Shown piece by piece: positions 41,346-51,521 of a stretch of DNA of 64,000 nt. The stretch lies in NCBI GenBank assembly GCA_902800585.1, contig CADCEW010000004.1, positions 39,153 to 103,152 of the forward strand, given 5' to 3'. Origin of the DNA: an uncultured Prevotellaceae bacterium (GTDB lineage Bacteria > Bacteroidota > Bacteroidia > Bacteroidales > Bacteroidaceae). Within the stretch, counting starts at the first letter, position 1, and each line of letters begins with the position of its first letter. The notes under the pieces were generated by a model. It made no database searches. It was not told the origin of the DNA and saw only the letters and a list, made by a program, of their open reading frames with translations. The translations under genes and the position numbers were made by a program.

Positions 41346-43757
41346 TTAGTTCATGATGACGAGGCCACCGTTGCAGGGGATGGTGATGGTCACCTGTTGT
41401 TTCTTATTTTGTTTCAGCGTCTTTACACTGCCGTTCAGTTGGGCGTCATCGCTATAGATGGTGAGGTCGGTACCCTTGTCGAACATCGGAAGGGTGACGG
41501 TCTGCTTCAACGGCTCGTTCTCGGCATTGATGCCTACCACATACCACTTCGTACCACAGCGACGGGCAAGGATGATGTACTTGCCAGGATAGCCGTCGAT
41601 GAACTTCACTTCATCCCATGTCGTAGGCACCTGTTTCATGAAGTCGACAGCCCATGCAGGAGCATCGGTGAGGTTGTTGGGAGCCAGGGCGAAGTGCTGG
41701 ACGGCACTCTGGAAGAGGACGGCAGTAGCGAGTGCATAGACATCGGAGGTTTTACGGACAGTACCATGTTGGTTGTCGGCACTATAACGCTTGTTGAGGG
41801 TAGAGCCGCCGAAGTCCATCGAACCCACTGTGTTGCGGATGAACGGATGGGTACAGCCATTGCGTGCCTCAGCATCACAGGCACCTTGTCCGAAGTGCAG
41901 GTTCTCGGAGGCCAGCACAGCCTCTGAGGCTGCATAGTTGGGATACATCCGTTCCCAGCCACGAGGGAGGGTACAGCCGTGGAAGATGACGAGGAGTCCG
42001 AAGTCGTTGGCATCGGCAAGGATATCCTCGTAGAGTTGCATCGTGGCTTGTTTGTCGCCACCGAAGAAGTCGACCTTGATGCCACGGATGCCGTTGTCGT
42101 GCATCCATTTCATCTCCTCACGACGGATGCGGTTGTTGTCCATCTTACCAATAGGTGTCTGAGGGGCATCGTTCCACTTACCGTTGGAGTTATACCACAG
42201 GAAGATTCCTACGCCCTTGGTCTTACCATAGCGTGCCAGTTCTGCGATTTTCTCATACCCAATCTCCTTGTCCCAGAAGGCATCGATGAGTACACTCTGA
42301 TAACCCATCGCAGCAGAGAAGTCGATATAGCGTTTCTGTTCGTCGAAGTTACAACTGGGATCCATGCCGATAATCCAACTCCATGAGCCCTTGCCATAGA
42401 CATATTCCTGTGAAGCTTTGTATTTGGGTTGTACGAGGTCGAAGGGCACAGTGGTCTCTACGATATTCGCCAAGGGACCTACAGTCATCGTGCGCCAAGG
42501 TGTCTCACCTGGGAGTGACATCGCAGGCGTCACAGAACCCACACCATTCAACTCTCCCTGTTGTGGGAAACCGATGCGGTAGTTGGCACCACCCTCGTTC
42601 AACAAGCGACAACCCACATAACCACCATCGGTACCTGTCTCGCTGATGAGCAGCCAGTTGGCGTTTCCAGAATCTCCTGGGACTTTAAAGAGGCACGGGA
42701 AGGTATAGCCTTCGCCCCATCCATTCTTACCCATCGTATCGTCGAGGGTGTAGGGTGTCTCATAACTGGGAGAGGTACGTGCAAAGCCACCCATGGGTTT
42801 GGACTGCGGACAGAGGAACGTGGTAGTGCCTTCAGGCATCACGAAACCACTTGCCTCGCGCTGTACCACACAGACACGGGTGTCGCGTTTCGGATAGAGC
42901 TTATAGCGGAATGCCACATCGCGATTGCTGACGCGGAAGATGACATCCATCACGGGTTGTCCGTTCTGCAGATAGGTTGCTACGCCCTCATTCGCCTGAT
43001 AGTTGACCTGCTGTTGTTTGATGTTCCGCAGGGTATAGTTCTCATTGACGGCTTTCGTCGCCAACCCCTCTTTGAGGGTAAGTCCCTGGGTGTAATCACC
43101 GATGTTCGTCACCACACCGAGGGCAGAGCGGTTCAGGATTGTCTGTCCCTGATAACTAACGCTGTAGCACGGCTTACCATCCTGCAAGTCCAGAGTCACC
43201 TGTATCTTTCCGTCAGGACTCGAAACAGACTGAGCCCTTGTCACTATTGTCAGGCAAAGCATTGCCAGACAGCATATCATCTTCGTAGCATAGCAGAAGA
43301 TACCGAACTTCTGTCCCATGAAGAAACGACGCCAGTCGAAGCCCATGCGGTAGTCGTTGCCTATCTTCGTCCATTGCTCTCCGTCGAGGCTGTAGTAGAA
43401 CTTAGCCATGTCGGCACCGCCAAAGCGTCTGTCACCCTGACCCGGACGGAAATCGCCATCGAGACGCAGCCATATCTTGTCCTGTTTCAGTTCCACACTC
43501 TCGATGACCTTCTCCTCGAAGTTCGTCACCTCCTTGTCGCGGTCGGAGAGTTCCACTTTCATCTCTACCATCTCCAGTGTCATTTTCTTACCGTTCTTCT
43601 TGATTCTCAGCGCACCCGTATCACTGTTGAAGGCTGCCAGTCCAGCACAGTCGCCATCCTTCATTTTCGAGAGGTCCATAAGGATAGAGCCGCTACACTG
43701 TGGACCTTCCATGCGTTGTGTGAGTGTGTTGGGAGCGAGATACAGCGTGTTCACCAC
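41346..43757 (-). CDS. GH97 glycosidase fused to GH43 C-terminal remnant
   Basis: 803-residue open frame in two parts. Residues 1-159 are the C-terminal beta-sandwich of the GH43 enzyme encoded just upstream (…GDFRPGQGDRRFGG…FMGQKFGIFCYATK). From M160 (codon 43280-43278) a fresh signal peptide (MICCLAMLCLTIVTRAQ) opens a complete GH97 protein of 644 aa: N-terminal beta-sandwich, barrel with SVLIDAFWD and GIKVDFFGGD, C-terminal beta domain. The GH43 end and GH97 start are joined without a stop, as if a deletion removed the last residues of one and the first codons of the other. GH97 enzymes act on alpha-glucosides or alpha-galactosides; here alpha-galactosidase-like action on hemicellulose side chains is plausible. 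Real translation of GH97 probably starts at or near M160. Confidence 0.75.
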   Translation of the reverse strand: MVNTLYLAPNTLTQRMEGPQCSGSILMDLSKMKDGDCAGLAAFNSDTGALRIKKNGKKMTLEMVEMKVELSDRDKEVTNFEEKVIESVELKQDKIWLRLDGDFRPGQGDRRFGGADMAKFYYSLDGEQWTKIGNDYRMGFDWRRFFMGQKFGIFCYATKMICCLAMLCLTIVTRAQSVSSPDGKIQVTLDLQDGKPCYSVSYQGQTILNRSALGVVTNIGDYTQGLTLKEGLATKAVNENYTLRNIKQQQVNYQANEGVATYLQNGQPVMDVIFRVSNRDVAFRYKLYPKRDTRVCVVQREASGFVMPEGTTTFLCPQSKPMGGFARTSPSYETPYTLDDTMGKNGWGEGYTFPCLFKVPGDSGNANWLLISETGTDGGYVGCRLLNEGGANYRIGFPQQGELNGVGSVTPAMSLPGETPWRTMTVGPLANIVETTVPFDLVQPKYKASQEYVYGKGSWSWIIGMDPSCNFDEQKRYIDFSAAMGYQSVLIDAFWDKEIGYEKIAELARYGKTKGVGIFLWYNSNGKWNDAPQTPIGKMDNNRIRREEMKWMHDNGIRGIKVDFFGGDKQATMQLYEDILADANDFGLLVIFHGCTLPRGWERMYPNYAASEAVLASENLHFGQGACDAEARNGCTHPFIRNTVGSMDFGGSTLNKRYSADNQHGTVRKTSDVYALATAVLFQSAVQHFALAPNNLTDAPAWAVDFMKQVPTTWDEVKFIDGYPGKYIILARRCGTKWYVVGINAENEPLKQTVTLPMFDKGTDLTIYSDDAQLNGSVKTLKQNKKQQVTITIPCNGGLVIMN

Positions 43758-43821
43758 ACGATTCGTCTTCAGACGGAGGAATCCAGGACGTTCTTTCAGG
43801 CTCCACGCCTCGTCGATGGGG

Positions 43822-44832
43822 TTATGGTTCCACTGCCAGTGCAGTCCGAGTCTCGCATCCGAGAAGTCGTCGCTCGTCGGGTACCTTGCCGTCCTCGTCG
43901 CCTAACATCGGCCAGCCATTGATCCAGCGACAGGGCATCACAGTGAGTACACGTCCCACACCGCCACGATCTTGGAAGATGATACCATACCAGTCACCAT
44001 CCTGTGTGTCCACTATCGTTCCCTGTGCCTCGTAGGAGAAGCCGCCGAACTCACTCTCCAAGATAACCTGTTTCTCGTAAGGACCATGGATGTCGTCAGC
44101 ACGATAGCACACCTCACGACGATGTTTGCCTGGCGCATAAACATGAGAGATCATCAGCAGGTAGTACTTACCATTATGCTTGATGACACGGCTGCCTTCC
44201 AAGAGTCCCTTCTCATCCTCCTCACGCTGGAAGATACGCATGTATGTACCTTCTATCACGTCGGAGAGGTCAGGTTTCAGTTCCATCAACTCCCCTGTAC
44301 CATAGATGACATACACGCGCCCGTCGTCATCGAAGAACAACGAGCAGTCATGGAAGTGACGCATACGGGAGACAATGGTCCAAGGACCTTCTGCCTTCTC
44401 GGCGGAGAAGATATAAGTGTCGCCCATCGCCCCCTGTTCATTGGGAGCTAACAGTGCATAGAATCTCCCGTTATGGTACTTCAGGGACGTAGCCCACTGT
44501 CCACGTCCATAGGCGGTACCCTGTTGCAGGTCGTACTTCGGTGAGTCTGTCAGTTTATCGAAGATATACCCCACTGTCTCCCAGTTCTTCAGGTCTTTCG
44601 ACTTCATGATAGGAGCACCAGGCATGAGGTGCATGGTGGTGGACACGAGATAGAACGTGTCACCCACACGAATCACATCAGGGTCAGGAACATCCGCCCA
44701 CAGCATCGGATTCTGAATCTTCTCCGTATGGAGGGTGGTATAATTCGTATCAGGAGCATCCTGCGCATATAATGCGGAAGACAGGGACAACAGGCAAGTG
44801 AGTGCCAGCATCTTTGATAGCATCGTTTTCAT
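43822..44832 (-). pseudogene. GH43 (subfamily-12-like) enzyme, frameshifted
   Basis: 336 codons. Signal peptide 1-24; five-blade GH43 propeller with base D50 (VPDPDVIRVG), HDCSLFFDDDGRVYVIYG and LLEGSRVI with the acid glutamate. In the normal family a beta-sandwich follows. Here the frame shifts by one base in the GGG run at 43879-43881: after KVP the frame reads DERRLLG and stops, while the adjacent frame continues with TSDDFSDARLGLHWQWNHNP, the expected linker, and on into the next open frame. So this is a single-base insertion (or a sequencing error) in a gene that once ran through to about 43280. Arabinofuranosidase or xylosidase activity would be expected of the intact enzyme. Confidence 0.8.
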
Positions 44833-44842
44833 ATCGTCTATA

Positions 44843-46879
44843 TTAGTTAATAAGGAATATTTTCGTTAAGCCATTGTAGGTTGCCTTGATGGTGGCGCGT
44901 CCTTCTACGATAGGACTAATCTCAAACTTCACGCCAGGCACATCAGACGTAGCCTCCAACTTCGAGTCATCCTTCAACAGCCCATAGACCTGATAGCGTG
45001 TCTGGTCGGCATAGCCGTTGAGGTTGGTGAAGCGGATAGGTGTGGTAGGAATCACTAATTGCTGTCCGTCGGCAGTAATCGTAACCTGTGGCACAATAGG
45101 TGCCTGCATTGTCTCACCAGCCTTCGAGAAACCGATGCCGTGAAGGTCGAAAAGACCCTGTGGACGCTGGGGACCACGAGGACCACCCCAACGAGGCTGT
45201 TGAGGCTCTTGAATATCAGGACCTTCAATGATGAGATAAATGGCATGCTTGCCAGTCAGTCCTTCGACGGCAGGGACAGCCACCTGATACATCTTTGCAG
45301 TCTTGGGTGCATCGGCAGAGATGTTGATGACACCAATCTCCTGTCCCTTCCAAGGGTCGTCGAGACGGACGTGGATGCTGAAAGCACCCCTTCCACTGGG
45401 TGTCAGGTTCAGGTTCAACATCGCACCATCACCCTTCTGAGTACCTTTGAAGGCTTTCAGCCCCTTCGTGTCCTGAGCCAAGCCTCCGAAGCCGAAATAC
45501 TTGAAGCCGATGATGCCCGTATTCTTCACACCTGCGAGGTCCATGCTATTGTTCCATACGTCAAAATTATCCTGCATCCACTCATGGGCATTCGTACCAC
45601 CTGTCAGGAAACAGGCGTAACCTGCAGAATAATAGCGATAGGGAGGTAGTCCGAAAATCTGGAAGCCCTCGCTGGTGACCTCTGCACCTGTATAGGTGTT
45701 GCCGTCTGCTGCAGCAGCCACCCACTCATTATCCTTTGCATAGGGGTCGTAGCCAGTAATCTTCACGATACCACCCTTTGCAACGGGTTTCTTGTCCCAT
45801 GTAATCTTTACGGGAGCCACCATCGTCTGGCGGGCAAAACCGAAATTACGAGGCGGACGATGATAGAACACATACCACTGACCATTGATTTCCTGAATAG
45901 AGCCGTGGGTGTTATGTCCGAAATTCGTCGTAAAGAGATGCGCCCCATTCTCGCCTGTCACCACACCACGGGAGTCGACTAACACACCACCAGCGCGCCA
46001 AGGACCGAGGGGTGAGTCGCCATAAGCATAGCGCAGGGCTGAGTTTGTATTATCAAGACCATATTCCTTGCCGCTATAGCCACTGAACACCATCACGTAT
46101 TTGTTGCCTACTTGACGGATGGATGATGCCTCGAAAAAATTAAAGTCGAGCGGGTTCTGTCCCTGATACAGTGCCTTGTACTCGCTGCCTGGCTTGTCGA
46201 GCAGACGGCCGTCAGCACTGCTGGCAGGGATGAAGGGGTCTATGAGTTCCGTCCCCTCGCGCTTCGAATACATCGTGTTCTGATCCAACTCACAGGCTGT
46301 CGAGTGCTGGAAGCCATAGAACACATACGCACGAAAGCCTTTGTCGTAGTCGGGGTCTTTCTTGTCCGTGATATTCTCGATAAACACAGAGGGGTCGAAG
46401 TCGATGAGCGAGCCAGGTACACACTGACGTCCGTCTTCTGTCAGGTTGATAGGAACAAAGGGACCATTTGGACGGTCACTCTTACAAACCATCGGAACGC
46501 GCTGCCAACCACGGGAGTGAGGATAGAGGTAATAGGTCTTCTTCCCTGTTGTCTTATCCTTCACCTCTACCAGATCGGGCGCAAACATCGTGTCCCACTG
46601 TCCGTCGACATACCAAGTGAAGATCGGACCTTCGTCGCGCCATTGGCTCAAATCCTCGACAGGTGCCGACCACATGCGGATATCAGGACCGCAATAGGCG
46701 GAGTAGTTGACATCGTGCGAGCCGATGATATACGCACGAAACTTCCCAGGGTTGTCGGGGTCTTCAAAGACACGTGGTTCACCATCGGGTACATGTTCCC
46801 AGAGTGGGAGGTAGGGGTTCTGTGCATTTGCCGTCAAGGCAGTGCATAGGATCAGCAGTAGAAAAGCAAGTTTCTTCAT
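44843..46879 (-). CDS. GH43-family glycosidase with C-terminal beta domains
   Basis: 678 aa with the start set at MKKLAFLL (ATG 46879); the frame is open 14 codons further but those overlap poorly with a signal peptide. Signal peptide ends TANAQ. N-terminal five-blade propeller: PDGEPRVFEDPDNPGK (base aspartate), MFAPDLVEV, IDFDPSVFIEN, FFEASSIRQVGNKYVMVFSG (acid glutamate). A CBM6-like jelly roll follows (about 415-600), with a QEPQQPRWGGPRGPQRPQG proline-rich insert, and a short Ig-like C-terminus. Likely an arabinofuranosidase or xylosidase acting on side chains. It starts 26 bases after the double GH43 gene, in the same operon. Confidence 0.82.
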   Translation of the reverse strand: MKKLAFLLLILCTALTANAQNPYLPLWEHVPDGEPRVFEDPDNPGKFRAYIIGSHDVNYSAYCGPDIRMWSAPVEDLSQWRDEGPIFTWYVDGQWDTMFAPDLVEVKDKTTGKKTYYLYPHSRGWQRVPMVCKSDRPNGPFVPINLTEDGRQCVPGSLIDFDPSVFIENITDKKDPDYDKGFRAYVFYGFQHSTACELDQNTMYSKREGTELIDPFIPASSADGRLLDKPGSEYKALYQGQNPLDFNFFEASSIRQVGNKYVMVFSGYSGKEYGLDNTNSALRYAYGDSPLGPWRAGGVLVDSRGVVTGENGAHLFTTNFGHNTHGSIQEINGQWYVFYHRPPRNFGFARQTMVAPVKITWDKKPVAKGGIVKITGYDPYAKDNEWVAAAADGNTYTGAEVTSEGFQIFGLPPYRYYSAGYACFLTGGTNAHEWMQDNFDVWNNSMDLAGVKNTGIIGFKYFGFGGLAQDTKGLKAFKGTQKGDGAMLNLNLTPSGRGAFSIHVRLDDPWKGQEIGVINISADAPKTAKMYQVAVPAVEGLTGKHAIYLIIEGPDIQEPQQPRWGGPRGPQRPQGLFDLHGIGFSKAGETMQAPIVPQVTITADGQQLVIPTTPIRFTNLNGYADQTRYQVYGLLKDDSKLEATSDVPGVKFEISPIVEGRATIKATYNGLTKIFLIN

Positions 46880-46905
46880 ATTTTTCTTATGTATATTTCG
46901 TTTTT

Positions 46906-49665
46906 TTATTTGAATTGCCACCAGTCGAGATGTACGTCGCCATTGGCATCACTGAAACAGAGATAGAGGTCGTGGACACCTGTGGCATCCTTCACCTTCG
47001 TGCTAAACGACTTATATTTCTCCACACTGCCTGTCTTGCCGATGGTGACAGTGCCGATGACAGGTCCGTGCATACCGTCGAGGCGCAGGGTAATGGTACA
47101 ACTGCCAGTAGCAGCCGCCGTCATAGCGAAACTCTTCGCACCCTTTCCGAAATCCACGCCACGCAGACGGATATACTCTCCGTCGTTGATGTCGTAGATA
47201 TACATATTCTTCCTGCCCGTAGATGTCGGCATATCAGCCACCACTCCTGTGTTGGGAATACCCATCTTGGCACTCTTCAGACCATAGCCCCAAGCCATCG
47301 TCTCAGCCTCCACTCTGTTGTAGGGATTGAGCCAGTGTAACTGTTTCATAGGCTCCTGATCCATCCAATAGGGTACTTCCTGAATGGTGCCGTCGGCATT
47401 GTAGGTAATCTCTGTCGCATTCACACTACGACGCTCATGATGGACATACGTGTCGAGGTGCATCAGGTCGTAACTCTGTCCGAAGACATACGAGTGTCCT
47501 TTATAGTCACAGATACCAGGATGATTACCTCTGTCGCGCTGGGTGGGTTTCATGATGTAACCCTTCCACTCCCAGGGACCCGTTGGTGAGTCACTCATGG
47601 CATAGCCTAAGGCTTCTGGACAACAAGTAGAGGCAAAAGCTAAGTAGTATTTACTCCCCTCGCCTTTAGGAGAGGGGTTGGGGGTGAGGCTTCTCTTATA
47701 GAACCAAGGACCTTCCTGATAGTTGGGGATATGCGGCAACTTCGTCACCTCACTTGTCAACGAAATCATATCGCTGCCCAGTTTTGCCCAGAAGGTATGA
47801 GGATTGCCCCAATACATATATGCCTGTCCGTCATCGTCGGTATAGACGCTCGGGTCGATATCAAACCAGTTGCTCTGGTCCCATACCAATGGCTTGCCCA
47901 GAGGATCCTTGAAAGGACCATAGGGCGAATCTGCCACCAACACACCGATACCATGTCCGTGGAGTGGGGCATAGAGGTAATACTTTCCATTACGCTCTAC
48001 CGTCTGGATGGCCCATGCACCATTCTCACGACTGCGCCAAGGGAAATCCTTGAGTGAAGCCACTGCCCCATGTTCCGTCCAGTTCACCATATCGGTAGTA
48101 GACCATAACAGCCAGTCGTACATGAAGAATCCTGCAGAACCCTGCTCGTTCTCGTCAGGAATATCCTCAGGAGAGGCATCGTGCGACGTATACAAGAATA
48201 AAGTGTCACCCACTACGAGGGGTGAGGGGTCAGCAGTATATTTGGTCTGGAAGAGTGGCATGTTCACCTGTTCCAGTCCCCGTATCTCCCACCAGTCGAA
48301 GTTAAAGAGTTTCGGACCCTTCCGTCCCTTGAATACCAGATAGAGGTCGCGGGTATGCAGGAGTTCAGGATAACTGTCGAAGGCATCCAGATCGGCTGTC
48401 AGTGTCTGCCACTTCTCCCAGCCGCCTGTACCAGGAACATCCAGTGTTCCGAGGAGTTTTCCTGCAACGCTGTCGAGACGTATCTCTATCTGTCCACCAC
48501 GCAGACCACTTGCCACGCGAGCTGTGAAGGTACGAGGCATCTTGTAGCAGAAATGGACGTTCTGCAGTTTGATATAGTCACCATTATGGATATCGGTCAC
48601 ATAGACACCCACCTCGTCATTCTGTTCTGTCTTGACACCCTTTGAGAAAGCCATCGTCTCAGCCTCTACCTTACGATAGGGGTTGAATTTCTCCAAGGGT
48701 TTCACACCCTCATCCGTCGGCATGATGGTGGGGAAGGAGCCATCGGCATTATACTTGAACTCCTCGACAGCCACACTCCGTCCGAAACCACCTCCGTTAG
48801 GCAGTTTTCCTGTATGGTAGAAGAAATAACTATGTCCTTTGTAGTCAGCCACACCACAATGGTTGGTAAATGACTTCGTGTCGCAGAGCGGCATGATCTC
48901 ACCAGCATATTTCCAAGGACCCGTAGGTGAGGGAGCTGTGCTGTATGAGATATGTTCAGGAACACCACCTGCAGCATACAACAACTGATAGGTACCATTG
49001 CGCTTGGTGAGCCAAGGACCTTCTACGTACGAGTCGATGTATTTCTTGTCTTTCTCACGCTTGCTCATCACAGGGGCACCAAAGGCCTCCTCTGTCATGT
49101 CCAGCAGTCCCAGTTCACCACTATAGGATATCATGTCCTCGTTCAACTTCAGGTAGTAGCACTGGGGATTACCCCACATCAACCACGCCTGTCCGTCATC
49201 ATCGATGAATACGGTGGGGTCGATATGGTCCCAACTGCCATTCTCAAAAAGCGGTTTTCCTAATGCATCCTTGAAAGGTCCTATGGGAGAGTCGCCTACA
49301 GCAACCCCAATCGCCATACCTCCAGACAGTTTGGAGTGGGCACAGATATACCAATAGAACTTACCATTGCGTTCAACGGTCTGTGACGCCCATGCACGAT
49401 CGTCAGCCCAAGAGAAACTCTCCAAGGCCAGTGGAGAACCATGATCCGTCCAGTTCACCATATCTTGTGTGGAATATACGCGCCATTCCTGCATCCAGAA
49501 GAAGTCGGCTCCGTCCTCATCATGACCAGTATAGACGTACATCGTTCCATCGTGAACCATCGGAGCAGGGTCGGAGGTGCACCAAGTCTGTACAAAAGGA
49601 TTCTGTGCCTGCAGGGAAGTGAATCCCAGCAGACATAAGAGTGTTGTTAGTTTTGTTCTTTTCAT
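46906..49665 (-). CDS. Double GH43-CBM6 / GH43-CBM6 glycosidase
   Basis: 919 aa two-headed enzyme. Signal peptide 1-20. First GH43 propeller about 22-330 (SDPAPMVHDGTMYVYTG; WDHIDPTVFIDDDGQAWLMWGN; SYVEGPWLTKRN), CBM6-like module about 335-470 (YRKVEAETMAF...NFDWWEIRG), second GH43 about 475-785 (ADPSPLVVGDTLFLYTSHD; FDIDPSVYTDDDGQAYMYWGN; YQEGPWFYKRS), second CBM6 about 790-919 (NRVEAETMAWG...HLDWWQFK). Both halves keep the D-D-E catalytic set. The internal duplication suggests paired arabinofuranosidase/xylosidase actions. The second propeller carries a repeat-derived insert, LTPNPSPKGEG, right after the acid-residue motif EGPWFYKRS. Confidence 0.9.
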   Translation of the reverse strand: MKRTKLTTLLCLLGFTSLQAQNPFVQTWCTSDPAPMVHDGTMYVYTGHDEDGADFFWMQEWRVYSTQDMVNWTDHGSPLALESFSWADDRAWASQTVERNGKFYWYICAHSKLSGGMAIGVAVGDSPIGPFKDALGKPLFENGSWDHIDPTVFIDDDGQAWLMWGNPQCYYLKLNEDMISYSGELGLLDMTEEAFGAPVMSKREKDKKYIDSYVEGPWLTKRNGTYQLLYAAGGVPEHISYSTAPSPTGPWKYAGEIMPLCDTKSFTNHCGVADYKGHSYFFYHTGKLPNGGGFGRSVAVEEFKYNADGSFPTIMPTDEGVKPLEKFNPYRKVEAETMAFSKGVKTEQNDEVGVYVTDIHNGDYIKLQNVHFCYKMPRTFTARVASGLRGGQIEIRLDSVAGKLLGTLDVPGTGGWEKWQTLTADLDAFDSYPELLHTRDLYLVFKGRKGPKLFNFDWWEIRGLEQVNMPLFQTKYTADPSPLVVGDTLFLYTSHDASPEDIPDENEQGSAGFFMYDWLLWSTTDMVNWTEHGAVASLKDFPWRSRENGAWAIQTVERNGKYYLYAPLHGHGIGVLVADSPYGPFKDPLGKPLVWDQSNWFDIDPSVYTDDDGQAYMYWGNPHTFWAKLGSDMISLTSEVTKLPHIPNYQEGPWFYKRSLTPNPSPKGEGSKYYLAFASTCCPEALGYAMSDSPTGPWEWKGYIMKPTQRDRGNHPGICDYKGHSYVFGQSYDLMHLDTYVHHERRSVNATEITYNADGTIQEVPYWMDQEPMKQLHWLNPYNRVEAETMAWGYGLKSAKMGIPNTGVVADMPTSTGRKNMYIYDINDGEYIRLRGVDFGKGAKSFAMTAAATGSCTITLRLDGMHGPVIGTVTIGKTGSVEKYKSFSTKVKDATGVHDLYLCFSDANGDVHLDWWQFK
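47655..47692. repeat. In-frame palindromic repeat in double GH43 gene
   Basis: CTCGCCTTTAGGAGAGGGG repeat plus GGGGGTGAG tail, read as LTPNPSPKGEG. This peptide is a hallmark of a widespread Bacteroidota repeat family; the first propeller of the same protein lacks it. Confidence 0.8.
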
Positions 49666-49681
49666 ATATTTTAGTTTCTAA

Positions 49682-51520
49682 TTATTCGATGACCCATACA
49701 AAACCGCCACGAGGTTGGAGATGAATCTCTTGGGGGACTTCTTTCCTTGTTTGGATGTTCCAAGGTGCGTTCTCACTATCCTCAAAAGTGGAAACAGATT
49801 GTTTCTTACCGATGAAATCAAGGGGCACGCTGAGGTCCTGAGGGGTGTCTAAGCCGTTGATGCCAGCTACATACCAGCGATTCCCACAACGTCGCGCCAT
49901 GATAACGAAGCGACCCGGATAGCCGTCAATCAAACGGGTCTCATCCCATACACTCGGGAGATGAGACAGGAACTGTTGCACTTCAGTAGGTTGGGCAAGG
50001 TAACTCTCAGGTTTGTCTGCAAGATGCTGTAATCCTGACTCATAGAGAATAGTCAGTGCCAACTCATGGGCATTCGTCGTGATATGCGGATGCTGCGAGT
50101 CACTGAACGTACAAGGGGTATAGTCCATCGGACCTATCACATTACGGGTGAAAGGTAATGTGGCATTATGGCATGCTGCCTTGTCTGTGAATGTCGGAAC
50201 ATTATTATACCACTCGGCACCATAGACTCCTTCCGTTGACATGAGGTTGGGATAGGTCCTTTGCCAGCCACGTGGAATCGTCGCTCCATGGAAGTTTACC
50301 AGCAGGTGATGACGGGCGGCACTCTCGAGCAAGTCGATACAATAATCCATATTCTTCTGGTTGTCGCCAGAGAAGAAGTCTATCTTCACGCCAGCCACAC
50401 CAATCTGCTCACACCAGGCAAATTCCTTCTCCCGATCCTCGGGTTTGTTCAGACGATACTTCGGGGTGGGGGCACCATCTACCCAGCCGACACTCGAATT
50501 ATACCATATAAGTGGTTTGATGCCCTTTGACTTGGCATAATTGACAGCATCCTCGATGGTCTTTCCGTCTTTCATCATATCCCATTCCGCATCTATCAAG
50601 ACGTAGGGCAGATGAAGCGTGACAGCCATATCCACATACTTCTTGATGATGTCGTAATCGTTGGAGCCATGATTATAAGCCCAATATATCCAAGATACCA
50701 CTCCCGGATGAATCCAACTGGTATCCTTAATTTTGCAGGGGTCACTGACATCTGTCACCAAAGTAGACTGTACCACGTCTTTTAACGAGCCGATGATGAT
50801 GACACGCCAAGGGCTTTTTTTAAAGTTTAAAGTTAAAAGTTTAGAGTTTAAAGATTCGTCGGGGGTAACACGAAACTTTTCTCCCTTATTATACAGGCAG
50901 GAGGCACTTTGTCCTTTTTCGATATTGGCTTCAGTAATCAGGGCAAACACGCCTTCCTGCGGTTCTATGAGTGCAGGATATCCCCAACGAATATTCCATC
51001 CTTCGGCAGATTTAAAGGTGCCGCTATAAGATGGAACAGGCATTACCCGATAGGTCGTATCAAGGGGGAAGAATCCCTCATAGGAATCACACCACTGTTG
51101 CATCCATCGTTTTGTTCCCTCAGGAATGACATAGGCATGTTCTGGAGGAAGATTCCCATCTGGAATATCAGTATACTCGTAACGGAAAGCCACGCCGTCG
51201 TTATACAGTCGTAGGACGAGTCGCACATGCTTGCTCAAGGCTGTCTGATATTCATTCGCCTCATTGGTACAATGCAGTCGCTTGCCTGTTAACATCTGGT
51301 AGTCTTCCTTGATGTTCCTGACAAAAGACCAGTGGAATGATGCAGATGCGTCACCAAAAGGGAAATCCGTCAATTCCAACACTTTCTGCTGTCCGTAATC
51401 GATGAACAGCTGTTGCCCTTTTGTCTCTATCGACAACTTCCCATTAGGGGACGTCACCTTTTGTGCCATCATCGCTAATGGACACAACAGACAGATAATC
51501 AGTGATGATAGTTTTCTCAT
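49682..51520 (-). CDS. GH97 glycosidase
   Basis: 612 aa, signal peptide ending MMAQ. Typical GH97 arrangement: N-terminal super-beta-sandwich (20-260), TIM barrel (about 275-540) with WIYWAYNHG, YVLIDAEWDMMKDG and GVKIDFFSGDNQ, C-terminal beta domain. The DFFSGD aspartate is characteristic of the retaining GH97 branch, often alpha-galactosidases; this fits removal of terminal alpha-linked sugars from hemicellulose. Residues about 223-232 (LNSKLLTLNFK) come from an inserted AT-rich repeat. In operon with GH3 (1 base gap upstream) and the double GH43 (16 bases downstream). Confidence 0.87.
   Translation of the reverse strand: MRKLSSLIICLLCPLAMMAQKVTSPNGKLSIETKGQQLFIDYGQQKVLELTDFPFGDASASFHWSFVRNIKEDYQMLTGKRLHCTNEANEYQTALSKHVRLVLRLYNDGVAFRYEYTDIPDGNLPPEHAYVIPEGTKRWMQQWCDSYEGFFPLDTTYRVMPVPSYSGTFKSAEGWNIRWGYPALIEPQEGVFALITEANIEKGQSASCLYNKGEKFRVTPDESLNSKLLTLNFKKSPWRVIIIGSLKDVVQSTLVTDVSDPCKIKDTSWIHPGVVSWIYWAYNHGSNDYDIIKKYVDMAVTLHLPYVLIDAEWDMMKDGKTIEDAVNYAKSKGIKPLIWYNSSVGWVDGAPTPKYRLNKPEDREKEFAWCEQIGVAGVKIDFFSGDNQKNMDYCIDLLESAARHHLLVNFHGATIPRGWQRTYPNLMSTEGVYGAEWYNNVPTFTDKAACHNATLPFTRNVIGPMDYTPCTFSDSQHPHITTNAHELALTILYESGLQHLADKPESYLAQPTEVQQFLSHLPSVWDETRLIDGYPGRFVIMARRCGNRWYVAGINGLDTPQDLSVPLDFIGKKQSVSTFEDSENAPWNIQTRKEVPQEIHLQPRGGFVWVIE
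50815..50855. repeat. In-frame AAGTTTAAAG repeat in GH97 gene
   Basis: TTTAAAGTTTAAAGTTAAAA type repeat, read as SLNSKLLTLNFKK. Same family as the insert at 61325-61365. Confidence 0.7.
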
Positions 51521-51521
51521 A

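Noticed and set aside
42561-43922. 453-codon plus-strand frame over GH97/GH43
   Set aside because: Antisense to well-conserved glycosidase domains and without a start signal or promoter.
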